Source: an uncultured Bacteroides sp. (GTDB lineage: Bacteria > Bacteroidota > Bacteroidia > Bacteroidales > Bacteroidaceae). From it: DNA of 35,069 nucleotides. The position numbers and the translations under genes were made by a program. The stretch covers positions 1 to 35,069 of the forward strand of contig CALUIQ010000126.1 in NCBI GenBank assembly GCA_944320735.1. Direction: 5' to 3'. Below the pieces are notes generated by a model, which was not told the DNA's origin, did no database searches, and saw only the letters and a program-made list of their open reading frames with translations. Below, one piece after another: positions 1 through 6,991 of the stretch; position 1 is the stretch's first letter; every line of letters starts with the position of its first letter.

Positions 1-104
1 CACAGATGACACAGATAAGACAGATTTACACAGATTTTAAAGGGCTTCGCCCACAGAAAAAATAAAATTCTGTGGTCATCTCGTCTAATCTGTGTCATCT
101 GTGG
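1..104. repeat. Long inverted-repeat element, copy A
   Basis: The left arm starts at base 1 (CACAGATGACACAGAT followed by related CAGATT repeats). The right arm, about 70-104, reads its reverse complement with very few mismatches. Each arm is made of short degenerate direct repeats of the CAGATGA/CAGATT type. The centre carries AAAGGGCTTCGCCC, a small hairpin also present in copy E near 15980. The element may continue beyond the left edge. It follows the 3' end of the minus-strand gene at 142-819, so it could form a terminator-like structure; that role is inference. Confidence 0.75.
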
Positions 105-141
105 TCCATTGTAAACACACAGTTAAATTCCCATTTATGTT

Positions 142-819
142 TCAGGAGTTCAAAGCTAAACTGATGGCTTGCTCCAGGGTTCGGTTGGGGCGATCCACGC
201 TCTTATATATATAATGTACCCGTACATTTTTATTAGGTGTATCTTCGTCCGAAAGGTTGGCGTACAGTTGCAAAACTTGGGCAATGACGGCGGGAGAGCC
301 TTGCAGTTCGTAGGTACACATCGAAGACAGGGCATGGATGCCGTTGAAACCGCGTAACTCCGTTTTTCGGAGTTCCACATCGTATACTTTGGCGGCAATG
401 TGCAGGCAATGCCCATCTGCCAAAGGCAGGTCGATGGTGACCAATGCTTTTTCGCTCCCGGTTCGTCGGAGGAGCGACGTCAGGTCGGTCAGTTCCTTTC
501 CCCTTGTCGCTAAAGCGTGGTTGACGATTTGGCGTAAGGTGGATTCTTTGGTTGATTTTACCCGGTCGACGTAACGGCGGTAGTAGGTGCTGAACGAAGC
601 GCCCCCATCCGTTAGGTGCAAATGGTGCTCGATGGCGTCGAAGAAAGCTTTGCGTCCCGCACTGATTGCATCAACGTGTTTAAGTCCTTCGGCAAGCAGG
701 GGGATAATTACTTTTTCAAGTACTTCGTCCATAGTTTCGCACGCCTCCAACTGAGCGATGTATGCTTCCCGCAGTTCGTCGTCGGATATATACCATTGTA
801 AGTTTTTGGTCGTTTTCAT
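142..819 (-). CDS. Hypothetical protein, 225 aa, family not recognised
   Basis: I do not recognise this protein. The start at 819 (MKTTKNLQWY...) is preferred over a 21-residue upstream extension beginning MSQKFLF, which looks like translated leader DNA. The product is soluble, with no signal peptide and no membrane segment. Its N-terminal half is mostly helical and charged, with YYRRYVDRVKSTKEST near the middle. The C-terminal half (LVTIDLPLADGHCLHIAAKVYDVEL...) looks like beta strands. No cysteine pairs or catalytic motif stand out. It lies on the same strand as the capsule operon to its right but is separated from it by the plus-strand DUF4248-to-amidase cassette. The 14-bp box TAAATTCCCATTTA lies four bases beyond its stop. 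It could belong to a capsule-locus continuation left of the window, but nothing here proves that. Confidence 0.65.
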   Translation of the reverse strand: MKTTKNLQWYISDDELREAYIAQLEACETMDEVLEKVIIPLLAEGLKHVDAISAGRKAFFDAIEHHLHLTDGGASFSTYYRRYVDRVKSTKESTLRQIVNHALATRGKELTDLTSLLRRTGSEKALVTIDLPLADGHCLHIAAKVYDVELRKTELRGFNGIHALSSMCTYELQGSPAVIAQVLQLYANLSDEDTPNKNVRVHYIYKSVDRPNRTLEQAISLALNS

Positions 820-949
820 AATGTGAAAATGAAATAGAGTGATAACCAATGAAACCGGGTGAAATAGAAATTTCTGGCTCAACCGGTTCTGCTAATTTCG
901 CGGCATCAAGCTTGATAAACAATGTATGAAGTATAAATTTTAAAACTGT

Positions 950-1183
950 ATGAATATGAATGAAACAGAGTTTCGCATCCGTCCGTACTCCAAACAGGAG
1001 TTGGCGATGCTTTATTTTCCCCACTGTACCCGTCCAAAGACGGCTGTCGCTAACTTGCGCAATATGATTCAACGATGTTCGGGGTTACCGGAGGCGTTGG
1101 AAGCCGCCGGCTACCGGATTTATGACAAGATATTCACTCCGAAGCAGGTGAGGCTCATTGTGAAGTACTTGGGAGAGCCTTGA
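950..1183 (+). CDS. DUF4248 family small protein, 77 aa
   Basis: The sequence FRIRPYSKQELAMLYFPHC, followed by a region of paired leucines and arginines and the ending FTPKQVRLIVKYLGEP, is the pattern I know from the Bacteroidales DUF4248 family. These small soluble proteins of about 70-80 residues have no assigned function. The helical layout resembles a DNA-binding fold, but that is only a guess. Start is ATG at 950; an in-frame ATG at 956 is equally possible. DUF4248 genes are commonly found next to HU-like DNA-binding proteins and peptidoglycan amidases at Bacteroides capsule loci, exactly the arrangement here. The gene is followed within 16 bases by a six-copy palindromic repeat array, after which the HU-like gene begins. 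Confidence 0.85.
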   Translation: MNMNETEFRIRPYSKQELAMLYFPHCTRPKTAVANLRNMIQRCSGLPEALEAAGYRIYDKIFTPKQVRLIVKYLGEP

Positions 1184-1198
1184 AAAGGGGTGGGTTTC

Positions 1199-1328
1199 AG
1201 AATGGCCATTCTTAACCTGTCGAAATGGCCATTCCAAACTACTGGGAATGACCATTCTAACGAACTCGGAATGACCATTCTGACAGGGTTCAGATTGGTC
1301 ATTCTAAGAAGATTGGATTGACCATTCT
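1199..1328. repeat. Six-copy array of near-palindromic 12-mers, 23-24 bp period
   Basis: The unit is GAATGRCCATTC or a close variant. Ten-base cores lie at 1201-1210, 1224-1233, 1247-1256, 1270-1279, 1294-1303 and 1317-1326. Centre-to-centre spacings are 23, 23, 23, 24 and 23 bases. The first copy is a perfect 14-bp palindrome (AGAATGGCCATTCT); later copies are ATGACC, TTGGTC or TTGACC variants. The sequence between cores is not conserved. The regular spacing and palindromic units suggest a multimeric DNA-binding site rather than decayed filler. It lies between the DUF4248 gene and the promoter of the HU-like gene. Confidence 0.9.
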
Positions 1329-1444
1329 GAACAATAGGCATCTTCCATACTCGTCTCAAGGCATCCCGAAAGGCGGCTTGGAAAGGCAAGCCAAGAAAAG
1401 GCCGCAAAGGCGCGAAAAGTCCAAAAGGCAGATTGGGGGCAACG

Positions 1445-1452
1445 TATCTTTG
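1445..1452 (+). promoter_or_regulatory. -7 box of the HU-like gene promoter
   Basis: TATCTTTG at 1445-1452 fits the Bacteroides -7 consensus TAnnTTTG exactly. It lies 62 bases before the ATG at 1515. A convincing -33 TTTG at the usual distance is not visible. It lies about 120 bases downstream of the palindromic array, which could therefore act as an upstream control region. Confidence 0.6.
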
Positions 1453-1514
1453 CAACGTCAAAAGGCCTGAGACAGTAAACTTTAGTATTAACATTTAAAA
1501 CGTTCTTTGAATTT

Positions 1515-2045
1515 ATGGGACAACCGTATTATGCAAGAAAAGTGACCCTACAAATGGGTGAACGTAAGGGTGAAACCGTGTATTGCGCACAAGTGACCTA
1601 CTACGGAACCATCAGTTCCAAACAGATGGCGAAGCAGATTGCGGAAGAATCTACACTGACCGAAGCGGACGTGCAGGCTGTGTTCAACCGTCTGGCGTTC
1701 TTCTGCCAACAACACTTGTCATTGGGTTACCGGGTGTATATTGAAGGTCTTGGTTCGTTTCAAAACGAATTACTGACCAAGGGCTCGGTAGCTACGGCCA
1801 AGGAGGTAACCAACAAGTTGATTAAATCCGTCCGTCCGTCATTCAAACCCGAGTACACGATTATGAACGGCGTCTACCGCTATGCCTTGATGCCTGAAAA
1901 GACTGAATTGGTAAAGGTGTCGTTCAGTGACGAAGACGCCGATGAAGACAATTCCGCTACCGGAGGTGAAGGTACTGAGGATAGCGATACCAATGGTGGT
2001 ACTACCAATCCGGACGATAACGTTACGGAAGACCCCTTAGCGTAA
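1515..2045 (+). CDS. HU-like DNA-binding protein with acidic C-terminal tail
   Basis: The first 120 or so residues match the Bacteroidales HU-related family (TIGR01201 type). They begin with an extended strand, MGQPYYARKVTLQMGERKGE, followed by helices (TISSKQMAKQIAEESTLTEADVQAVF) and the beta-arm region VYIEGLGSFQNEL, in place of the classical HU GFGxF motif. The last 40 residues are acidic, low in complexity and rich in D, E, T, G and N. This 176-residue length is usual for the family and about twice that of plain HU. HU proteins bend and coat DNA; acidic tails in related proteins tune affinity. The neighbours (DUF4248 upstream, smalltalk peptide and amidase downstream) are the usual partners at capsule loci, but the joint role is not established. 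Confidence 0.92.
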   Translation: MGQPYYARKVTLQMGERKGETVYCAQVTYYGTISSKQMAKQIAEESTLTEADVQAVFNRLAFFCQQHLSLGYRVYIEGLGSFQNELLTKGSVATAKEVTNKLIKSVRPSFKPEYTIMNGVYRYALMPEKTELVKVSFSDEDADEDNSATGGEGTEDSDTNGGTTNPDDNVTEDPLA

Positions 2046-2050
2046 CCTAA

Positions 2051-2155
2051 AAGGAGGTGCCGCATCCCTGCGGCACATTCACAAGGCATGTTGTGTCAAG
2101 CCTTCAGGTCTTGTATGATGGTGTGCCGCAGGATGCGACACCTCCTACTTTTTCT
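2051..2155 (+). terminator. Paired self-complementary hairpins after the HU-like gene
   Basis: Two segments of about 25 bases (2052-2076 and 2122-2146) are inverted copies of each other, differing at one base and by one extra C. Each also folds on itself: GTGCCGCA-TCCC-TGCGGCAC in the first, and GTGCCGCA-GGA-TGCGACAC with one mismatch in the second. A T-rich stretch, ACTTTTTCT, follows the second. The structure starts five bases after the HU-like stop codon. It may terminate most transcripts or protect the mRNA end while letting some transcription continue into the smalltalk and amidase genes. Confidence 0.6.
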
Positions 2156-2180
2156 ACTAACAATTAAAAATGAAACGATT

Positions 2181-2294
2181 ATGAACGAACAAACGAACAA
2201 ATTCAATTTCCTGAGAATCCTGCGTACGGTGGCGCAAGCCATTATTGCCGCACTGACCGCCATTGGGGTGTCATCGTGCGTGAGCTTCTTCTAA
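2181..2294 (+). CDS. Smalltalk-type small membrane peptide, 37 aa
   Basis: The peptide begins MNEQTNKFNFLRILRTVAQ and continues with a hydrophobic stretch, AIIAALTAIGVSSCVSFF. This is the shape of the Bacteroides 'smalltalk' family: 30-40 residues, a charged N-terminus, one membrane segment, and a cysteine near the end. The position between an HU-like gene and an amidase gene is the family's usual one. The hydrophobic stretch ending SSC resembles a lipobox, but only four residues would follow the cysteine, so lipoprotein processing is uncertain. A longer reading from 2088 translates through the hairpin repeat and is rejected. The function of the family is unknown. Confidence 0.8.
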   Translation: MNEQTNKFNFLRILRTVAQAIIAALTAIGVSSCVSFF

Positions 2295-2307
2295 AAACTT
2301 AGTTTAA

Positions 2308-2350
2308 GAGGCGCGGTAGACGTGGGGGAAACTCCGTGTCCCCGTGCCTC
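2308..2350 (+). promoter_or_regulatory. Possible hairpin upstream of the amidase gene
   Basis: GAGGCGCGG at 2308-2316 pairs with CCGTGCCTC at 2342-2350 with one mismatch, enclosing a G-rich then C-rich loop that could extend the stem. It lies between the smalltalk stop codon and the amidase start at 2377. It may be an attenuator or a processing site; no T-run follows, so a simple terminator is unlikely. Confidence 0.35.
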
Positions 2351-2376
2351 TGTATTTAATCCTAAAAAGTGAGATT

Positions 2377-2940
2377 ATGATTGTAGAAACTTTTCCCATG
2401 AACATTGCCGGAGAACAAATCTCCAATGAACATGCCCTGTTGACTCAGATAGAGGACGGCCCTCTGATGAGCGGGGAGGGCGCAGTCCGTTTCCTCGTCA
2501 TTCATTGTTCCGCCACTCGTTGTGACCGTGACTATACGGTGGAGCAACTGCTGCGTGACCACAAAGCGCGTGGTTTCCGTACCGTCGGTTATCATTTCTA
2601 CATCCGCAAGAACGGAGTTGTGACACAACATCGGGGCTTGCTGGAAGTGGGAGCGCACGTCCGCGGCTTCAACCGTTGCTCCATCGGTATTTGTTACGAA
2701 GGCGGGTTGGATGCAAACGGAAAGCCTGCCGACACCCGCACAACGGAGCAGAAGACCGCATTGGCAGAACTGCTTTGGAAGCTGCACAAGCTGTTTCCTG
2801 CTGCCTTGGTGGTAGGTCATCGGGATTTGCCCGGCGTGAAGAAGGATTGTCCTTGCTTTGATGCCGTGAGCGAATACAGATGCCTGTTTCATAATGATAA
2901 TTTATGTGCGCGGAGTGCACAATTGACAATTGATAATTGA
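2377..2940 (+). CDS. N-acetylmuramoyl-L-alanine amidase, T7 lysozyme-like
   Basis: This is an Amidase_2-family zinc enzyme that would cut the bond between muramic acid and the stem peptide of peptidoglycan. Zinc ligands appear as His43 (VIHCSAT), His148 (VVGHRDLPG) and Cys158 (KDCPCFD), the His-His-Cys set of T7 lysozyme. The core YHFYIRKNGVV...HVRGFNRCSIGICYEGG is also typical. The start at 2377 (MIVETFPMN) is chosen; an 11-residue upstream extension begins within the hairpin. No signal peptide is visible, so release or export is unclear. The last residues, about AQLTIDN and the stop, are encoded by the left arm of an intergenic repeat, suggesting the 3' end was altered by the repeat. Amidases of this kind are common inside Bacteroides capsule loci. 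Confidence 0.93.
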   Translation: MIVETFPMNIAGEQISNEHALLTQIEDGPLMSGEGAVRFLVIHCSATRCDRDYTVEQLLRDHKARGFRTVGYHFYIRKNGVVTQHRGLLEVGAHVRGFNRCSIGICYEGGLDANGKPADTRTTEQKTALAELLWKLHKLFPAALVVGHRDLPGVKKDCPCFDAVSEYRCLFHNDNLCARSAQLTIDN

Positions 2941-3041
2941 CAATTAACAAATACAATGAATCGGATATTGATTAGCAAATCATTGTCAATTGTCCATTGT
3001 TAATTGTCAATTGCGGCCTCCGGTCGCTAAATTCCCATTTA
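2919..3041. repeat. Inverted-repeat element, copy B, with GC hairpin and 14-bp box
   Basis: The left arm (2919-2949) and right arm (2981-3013) are made of TTGACAATT-type short repeats in opposite orientation. A GC hairpin (GCGGCC-TCC-GGTCGC, one mismatch) follows, and then the box TAAATTCCCATTTA at 3028-3041. The same order of parts (AT-rich tandem motifs, GC hairpin, box) appears at 9250-9331. It lies between two converging genes and overlaps the amidase stop codon. From 3044 to 3078 further TAAATTGT repeats run into the 3' end of the PHP phosphatase gene. Confidence 0.75.
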
Positions 3042-3064
3042 ACAAAATCGTAAATTGTAAATTG

Positions 3065-3742
3065 TTAAATTGTAAATGAACGAGCATTCGCAAGTGCTGC
3101 AATTTGGGCATATTGGTGAAGATCCGTTCCCGCATAGTCGTACATACGTTGTTTTAGCAACCAGGCGGCTTTGCGGGATACGTTTTTTCCATAAAATCCG
3201 GAGGGGGAAAGCAGGTTGAGTTGGAACATTACGCGCATATCTTTCAGTTGCCGGTAATCAGCCTCGCTCATATACAAATACCTTTCCGGATGTGCCAATA
3301 AAGGGTGGTACCCTTTTGACTTGATGCGCAGCAGGATGTTTCGTAATCCTATAGGTGGATTGAAATAGGAGGTCTCCACCAACAAGTGTTTCCCTTCCTC
3401 GCCGATGGGTAGCAGGTCATTCTTCTCCATACGTTCTTCAAACAGGTTGTCCAACATATTCTCAGCGGCAAGGCGTAATGTTACATTCCCTTTATAAGCC
3501 GCCTGCAGCTCGGCAAAGCGTTGCCGCAGGTATTGTGTCTCGTTGGGAATATCTTCCATAATATGTGGGGTCAACCACACTTCCCGGATGCCCAACCGTT
3601 CATATTCTGCCAATATCCGCAACGCTTCATCCATGGTCTGCACTCCATCGTCCACGCCGGGCAGGATATGGCAGTGCCAATCGGTGAAGCCACGGAAGAA
3701 TCCACTTGCTTCCAATGTTTGTCTTTTGCGGAATGGCCACAT
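3065..3742 (-). CDS. PHP-domain tyrosine-protein phosphatase, CpsB/YwqE type
   Basis: The 225-residue product carries PHP-family metal-binding motifs: DWHCHILPGVDDG (His23, His25), TPHIMED around residue 60, AHPERY around 148, and GTDLH around 213. This CpsB/CapC group removes phosphate from the tyrosine-rich tail of its partner BY-kinase and so controls capsule polymer assembly. The kinase is encoded immediately upstream (stop at 3753). The start at 3742 gives MWPFRKRQ; a 33-residue longer reading back-translates the kinase's Tyr-rich coding region and is rejected. The ten-base gap to the kinase gene is almost entirely the 14-bp box repeated elsewhere in the window. It is the last gene of the operon here; the next gene leftward is convergent. 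Confidence 0.93.
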   Translation of the reverse strand: MWPFRKRQTLEASGFFRGFTDWHCHILPGVDDGVQTMDEALRILAEYERLGIREVWLTPHIMEDIPNETQYLRQRFAELQAAYKGNVTLRLAAENMLDNLFEERMEKNDLLPIGEEGKHLLVETSYFNPPIGLRNILLRIKSKGYHPLLAHPERYLYMSEADYRQLKDMRVMFQLNLLSPSGFYGKNVSRKAAWLLKQRMYDYAGTDLHQYAQIAALANARSFTI

Positions 3743-3752
3743 AAATTCCCAT

Positions 3753-6149
3753 TTACTTGCTACTATAGTAATTTTTCCCACCGTAACCGTAATGGTAGCC
3801 ATATTTGTAACCATAGCGGTAACCGTAACGGCTGCCACCACCTTCGGTTCCGTTCAGGATGAGTGCCATATTCTTGAACCGCTTTTCATCGTAATATCGT
3901 TGCAGTTCGGGAAGCATGTCGCGCTCCAGCAGGCCGGCACGGACGATAAACAGCGTGCGGTCCGCCATTTTCTCGATGATTTGCGTATCTGCCACCATCT
4001 CTACGGGCGGACAGTCTATGAAGATGTAATCGTACGTACTTCGTAAATGTTCGATAAGTTCCTTGAACCGCGGTTCGGCCAACAGTTCCGTAGGATTAGG
4101 CGGAATGGTGCCCACAGGGAGTACGTACAGCCCGGGATAATCGGGGTGCTCATGGATGGTATGTGTGATGTCGTTCTCCCGTTTGCCTAAGTAGTCGCTC
4201 AGGCCGTTTTTAGGGGAACCGATGTAGACTGATGTGGAGCCGTGGCGTAGGTCACCGTCGATGACCAGTATCCGTTTACCTTTCAAGGCAAAGCTGGCAG
4301 CCGTGTTCATCGTGAGGAATGTCTTTCCGCTGCCCGGATTGAAAGACGTGAACAGCAGCACGCTGGCGCGATTGTCGCTTTGGGTGTCGAGCATAAATTC
4401 CAAGTTGGTGCGCAATACACGGAATGCTTCGTTGACGATGTCTCGCCGCCCTTGTTTGATGACGAGGGCCTTGCTTTCGGTTTTGCGCTTTTGTTTACCG
4501 TTGAACGCCAAGGGGATTTCGCCAACGAAGGGTAGGGACAAACTCTCCAAATCCCTGCGGCCACGCACTTTGGTGTTGAGGTTCTCACGAAGAAAGATGA
4601 CACCGACCGGGAACAACAAGCCCAAAGCGAATGCCACCAGCAGGATGTTCTTTTTCACCGGGGCGGTAGGCACCATACTGCCGGTAGGAGGCGTGATGAC
4701 CCGTGTGTTGTAGGCGGTAAACGCTTGCGACAGTTCGTTCTCCTCCCGTTTTTGGAGCAGGAACAGGTACAGCGATTCCTTTACTTTCTGTTGGCGTTCC
4801 ACGGAGAGGAGGTATTTGCCTTGCGTAGGGTTGGCGGCAATGCGGGCGGTTGTCTGTTGCTCGCTTTGCCGCAGGGTTTGCAGCTGGGTGTTAAGGGTGA
4901 CGACGTGGTTGTCGATGGACGACATAATGGCTTCGCGCATATTTTGCAATGAACGATCCAAGTCGATGACCAACGGGTTCTTTTCGCTGCTGCTTGCCAC
5001 CAAGTCGTTGCGGCGCAGTTGGGCGGTGTTGTAGGTGGCAATCTGTTGCTCGATGCCGGGGCTGTTGATGCCGGAGTTGGCAGGAAGCAATTGGTTGCGG
5101 CTGGTGGCGTTGGTCAGGTAGCTCCGGATGTAGCGTGCCATAGACAGCTGGGTGTTCAATGCCATGATTTGCGCGTTGGTCTCGCTGCTCTGCGCCATGT
5201 ACATGCTGGCGGCCGCTTGCACGTCGGGCAAGAGGTGTTCGCTCTTATAAGAGGAGATGTCCTCGTCCACGTTGCCCAATTCCCGCTCGATGACTCCCAA
5301 GCGTTCGTTGATGAACATGGAAGTGCTGACGGCTATTTGGTTCTTGTCCTTAATCCAGTTTTCGTTGTAGACGGCTATCAAAGTGTTCAGCACGTCCTCG
5401 GCGCGCCGGGTGCATACGTCTTGAAAGGCTAAGCTAATGACCGTGGACTTGTCATCGCTCAACGAGACGGTCAGGTTGGCGGCATACATACCGGTGGCAC
5501 TTTGCATACCCGAACGGGAGACGTAGACCGGTGCTTGAAAGGCTGGGTCCGGACAGGCGGCGCAAGGCAGGACTCTAAGTCTGCCTATGGGAGTCGCCAC
5601 CGTATCGTTGAGTGAGACGGATATTTCGCCGTCCACATCTTCACCGTTGCGGGTGAACTCCGTCAGGCGTATCTTGCCTTCCGGTGCGGGTAAGAGGGTC
5701 AAGGAGGCACTCTCGTTGTCTTGCAGGTCGATGAACGCTACCTCGTAAGGACGGTTTTGCCCGTAGAGTACTTGTTTGTAGAAGCGTCCGTCCGTCGTGT
5801 AATTGACATTCAAGCGCAGGCGGCGGACTACGTCGTATATGACAGAAGGCGATTGCAAGGATTGTATTTCGTTGTTGACATTGGTGTTGGTCCGGAAAAG
5901 GTCGAAATCTGCCATCACGCCGGAGGCGTCGCCTATGGAGTTGCCTTGCGCGTCTTCCTTGATAAGGAGTGTGGCGGAGCGAGTGTAGACGGGCGGCGTG
6001 GTGAGCAAGTAGAAGACAGCGATGCCCATAGCCACCGCCAATGAGATGACAAACCAGTACCATTTGTTCAGGCACAGGTACAACAGGTCTTGCAGACGAA
6101 GGAAGTCGTCGGTCTGTTTGGGCTTGTTGGGAGTGTTTTGTATAGCCAT
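3753..6149 (-). CDS. Wzc-like polysaccharide co-polymerase with BY-kinase domain
   Basis: This 798-residue inner-membrane protein would control polysaccharide chain length and export. The N-terminal Wzz domain has a membrane segment near residues 32-50 (WYWFVISLAVAMGIAVFYLL). A long coiled-coil periplasmic region follows, with a second membrane segment around residue 505 (ILLVAFALGLLFPVGVIFL). The cytoplasmic tyrosine-kinase domain shows Walker A PGSGKT near 602, Walker A' VIDGDLR near 634 and Walker B YIFIDCPP near 712. The final 26 residues form a tyrosine cluster of repeated YG units with ten tyrosines, the expected autophosphorylation tail. The gene lies 17 bases downstream of the Wza-like gene, with the cognate phosphatase gene right after it. 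Confidence 0.95.
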   Translation of the reverse strand: MAIQNTPNKPKQTDDFLRLQDLLYLCLNKWYWFVISLAVAMGIAVFYLLTTPPVYTRSATLLIKEDAQGNSIGDASGVMADFDLFRTNTNVNNEIQSLQSPSVIYDVVRRLRLNVNYTTDGRFYKQVLYGQNRPYEVAFIDLQDNESASLTLLPAPEGKIRLTEFTRNGEDVDGEISVSLNDTVATPIGRLRVLPCAACPDPAFQAPVYVSRSGMQSATGMYAANLTVSLSDDKSTVISLAFQDVCTRRAEDVLNTLIAVYNENWIKDKNQIAVSTSMFINERLGVIERELGNVDEDISSYKSEHLLPDVQAAASMYMAQSSETNAQIMALNTQLSMARYIRSYLTNATSRNQLLPANSGINSPGIEQQIATYNTAQLRRNDLVASSSEKNPLVIDLDRSLQNMREAIMSSIDNHVVTLNTQLQTLRQSEQQTTARIAANPTQGKYLLSVERQQKVKESLYLFLLQKREENELSQAFTAYNTRVITPPTGSMVPTAPVKKNILLVAFALGLLFPVGVIFLRENLNTKVRGRRDLESLSLPFVGEIPLAFNGKQKRKTESKALVIKQGRRDIVNEAFRVLRTNLEFMLDTQSDNRASVLLFTSFNPGSGKTFLTMNTAASFALKGKRILVIDGDLRHGSTSVYIGSPKNGLSDYLGKRENDITHTIHEHPDYPGLYVLPVGTIPPNPTELLAEPRFKELIEHLRSTYDYIFIDCPPVEMVADTQIIEKMADRTLFIVRAGLLERDMLPELQRYYDEKRFKNMALILNGTEGGGSRYGYRYGYKYGYHYGYGGKNYYSSK

Positions 6150-6166
6150 AATCGTTTAAGAGTTCT

Positions 6167-6991
6167 TTAATTGAAAATCAAGATACCGATGGAGGTCAAC
6201 AGAGATGCCAAGGAAATCCAGAAAGACGTGGAACGGACATTGTTGCCGTTCACGGTAGCTTGGCGGGCTTTCATAGCGTTAGGCTCTACATATACCACGT
6301 CGTTTTGACGCAAGTAGTAGACGGGAGAAGTGTAGATATGCTCGCCAGAAGTCAGGTTGACGCCATATACCCGTTGCTTGTCCCCCTCTTGGCGAAGCAC
6401 CAATACCTTGGTGCGGTTGCCTTGGATGGTGAGGTCGCCCGCCAAACTCAAGGCGTCGAGGAGGGTAAGGTGGTCGCGGTCAATGCTGAAACGGCCGGGA
6501 TTGTTGACCTCGCCCAATACAGAGACGCAGAGATTCATGAACTCTACGGTCACGATGGGATCTTTCACTAAATTCTCGGTTATCAATTTGTTCTTAATCA
6601 TTTCCGCTATTTCTTCCCGTTCCATACCAGCCACGTGTATTTTGCCGATTACCGGGAAGTCGATGTTTCCTTCGGTGTCTATGGTATAGCCGGATATCCC
6701 TTGCCCGGTGTTGGCGGATATGCTATTGCTCTGTACCGACTGCCCCAACTGGCGCGTGACGTAGGGTAAGTTGAACAAATTGCTCAGCTGTGGATCTCGG
6801 CTGTTGACGATGATGGAAATCTTGTCTTCGGGTTGTACGGTGATGGGTTGTACTTCCGGTAACTTGATTTCGGTTTCTCCGGGTTTCATGTCTTGGAAGT
6901 AAACCACTTCTTTGGACGTTCCGCAAGAACTTAAGAGGGCAGTACCTGCTAAAGATAGTAGCAGGACACTAGTCACAATGTATTTCTTCAT
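6167..6991 (-). CDS. Wza-like outer-membrane polysaccharide export lipoprotein
   Basis: The 274-residue product starts with a lipoprotein signal (MKKYIVTSVLLLSLAGTALLSSC, lipid Cys23). A poly_export domain follows (VQPEDKISIIVNSRDPQLSNLF), then SLBB-type sequence (VSVLGEVNNPGRFSIDRDHLTLLDAL). A hydrophobic C-terminal segment (FWISLASLLTSIGILIF) probably spans the outer membrane, as in OPX proteins. It would form the export channel with the Wzc-like protein encoded next. Its start codon overlaps the UpxY stop codon by four bases (ATGA), implying translational coupling. Length and layout are ordinary for the Bacteroides family. Confidence 0.95.
   Translation of the reverse strand: MKKYIVTSVLLLSLAGTALLSSCGTSKEVVYFQDMKPGETEIKLPEVQPITVQPEDKISIIVNSRDPQLSNLFNLPYVTRQLGQSVQSNSISANTGQGISGYTIDTEGNIDFPVIGKIHVAGMEREEIAEMIKNKLITENLVKDPIVTVEFMNLCVSVLGEVNNPGRFSIDRDHLTLLDALSLAGDLTIQGNRTKVLVLRQEGDKQRVYGVNLTSGEHIYTSPVYYLRQNDVVYVEPNAMKARQATVNGNNVRSTSFWISLASLLTSIGILIFN

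Noticed and set aside
1199..1328. Possible CRISPR array
   Set aside because: The units are 12-base palindromes with gaps of about 11-13 bases, far shorter than CRISPR repeats and spacers, and no cas gene is near.
1120..1494. Minus-strand frame of 124 codons
   Set aside because: It overlaps the DUF4248 gene and is largely the palindromic repeat array translated; no family resemblance.
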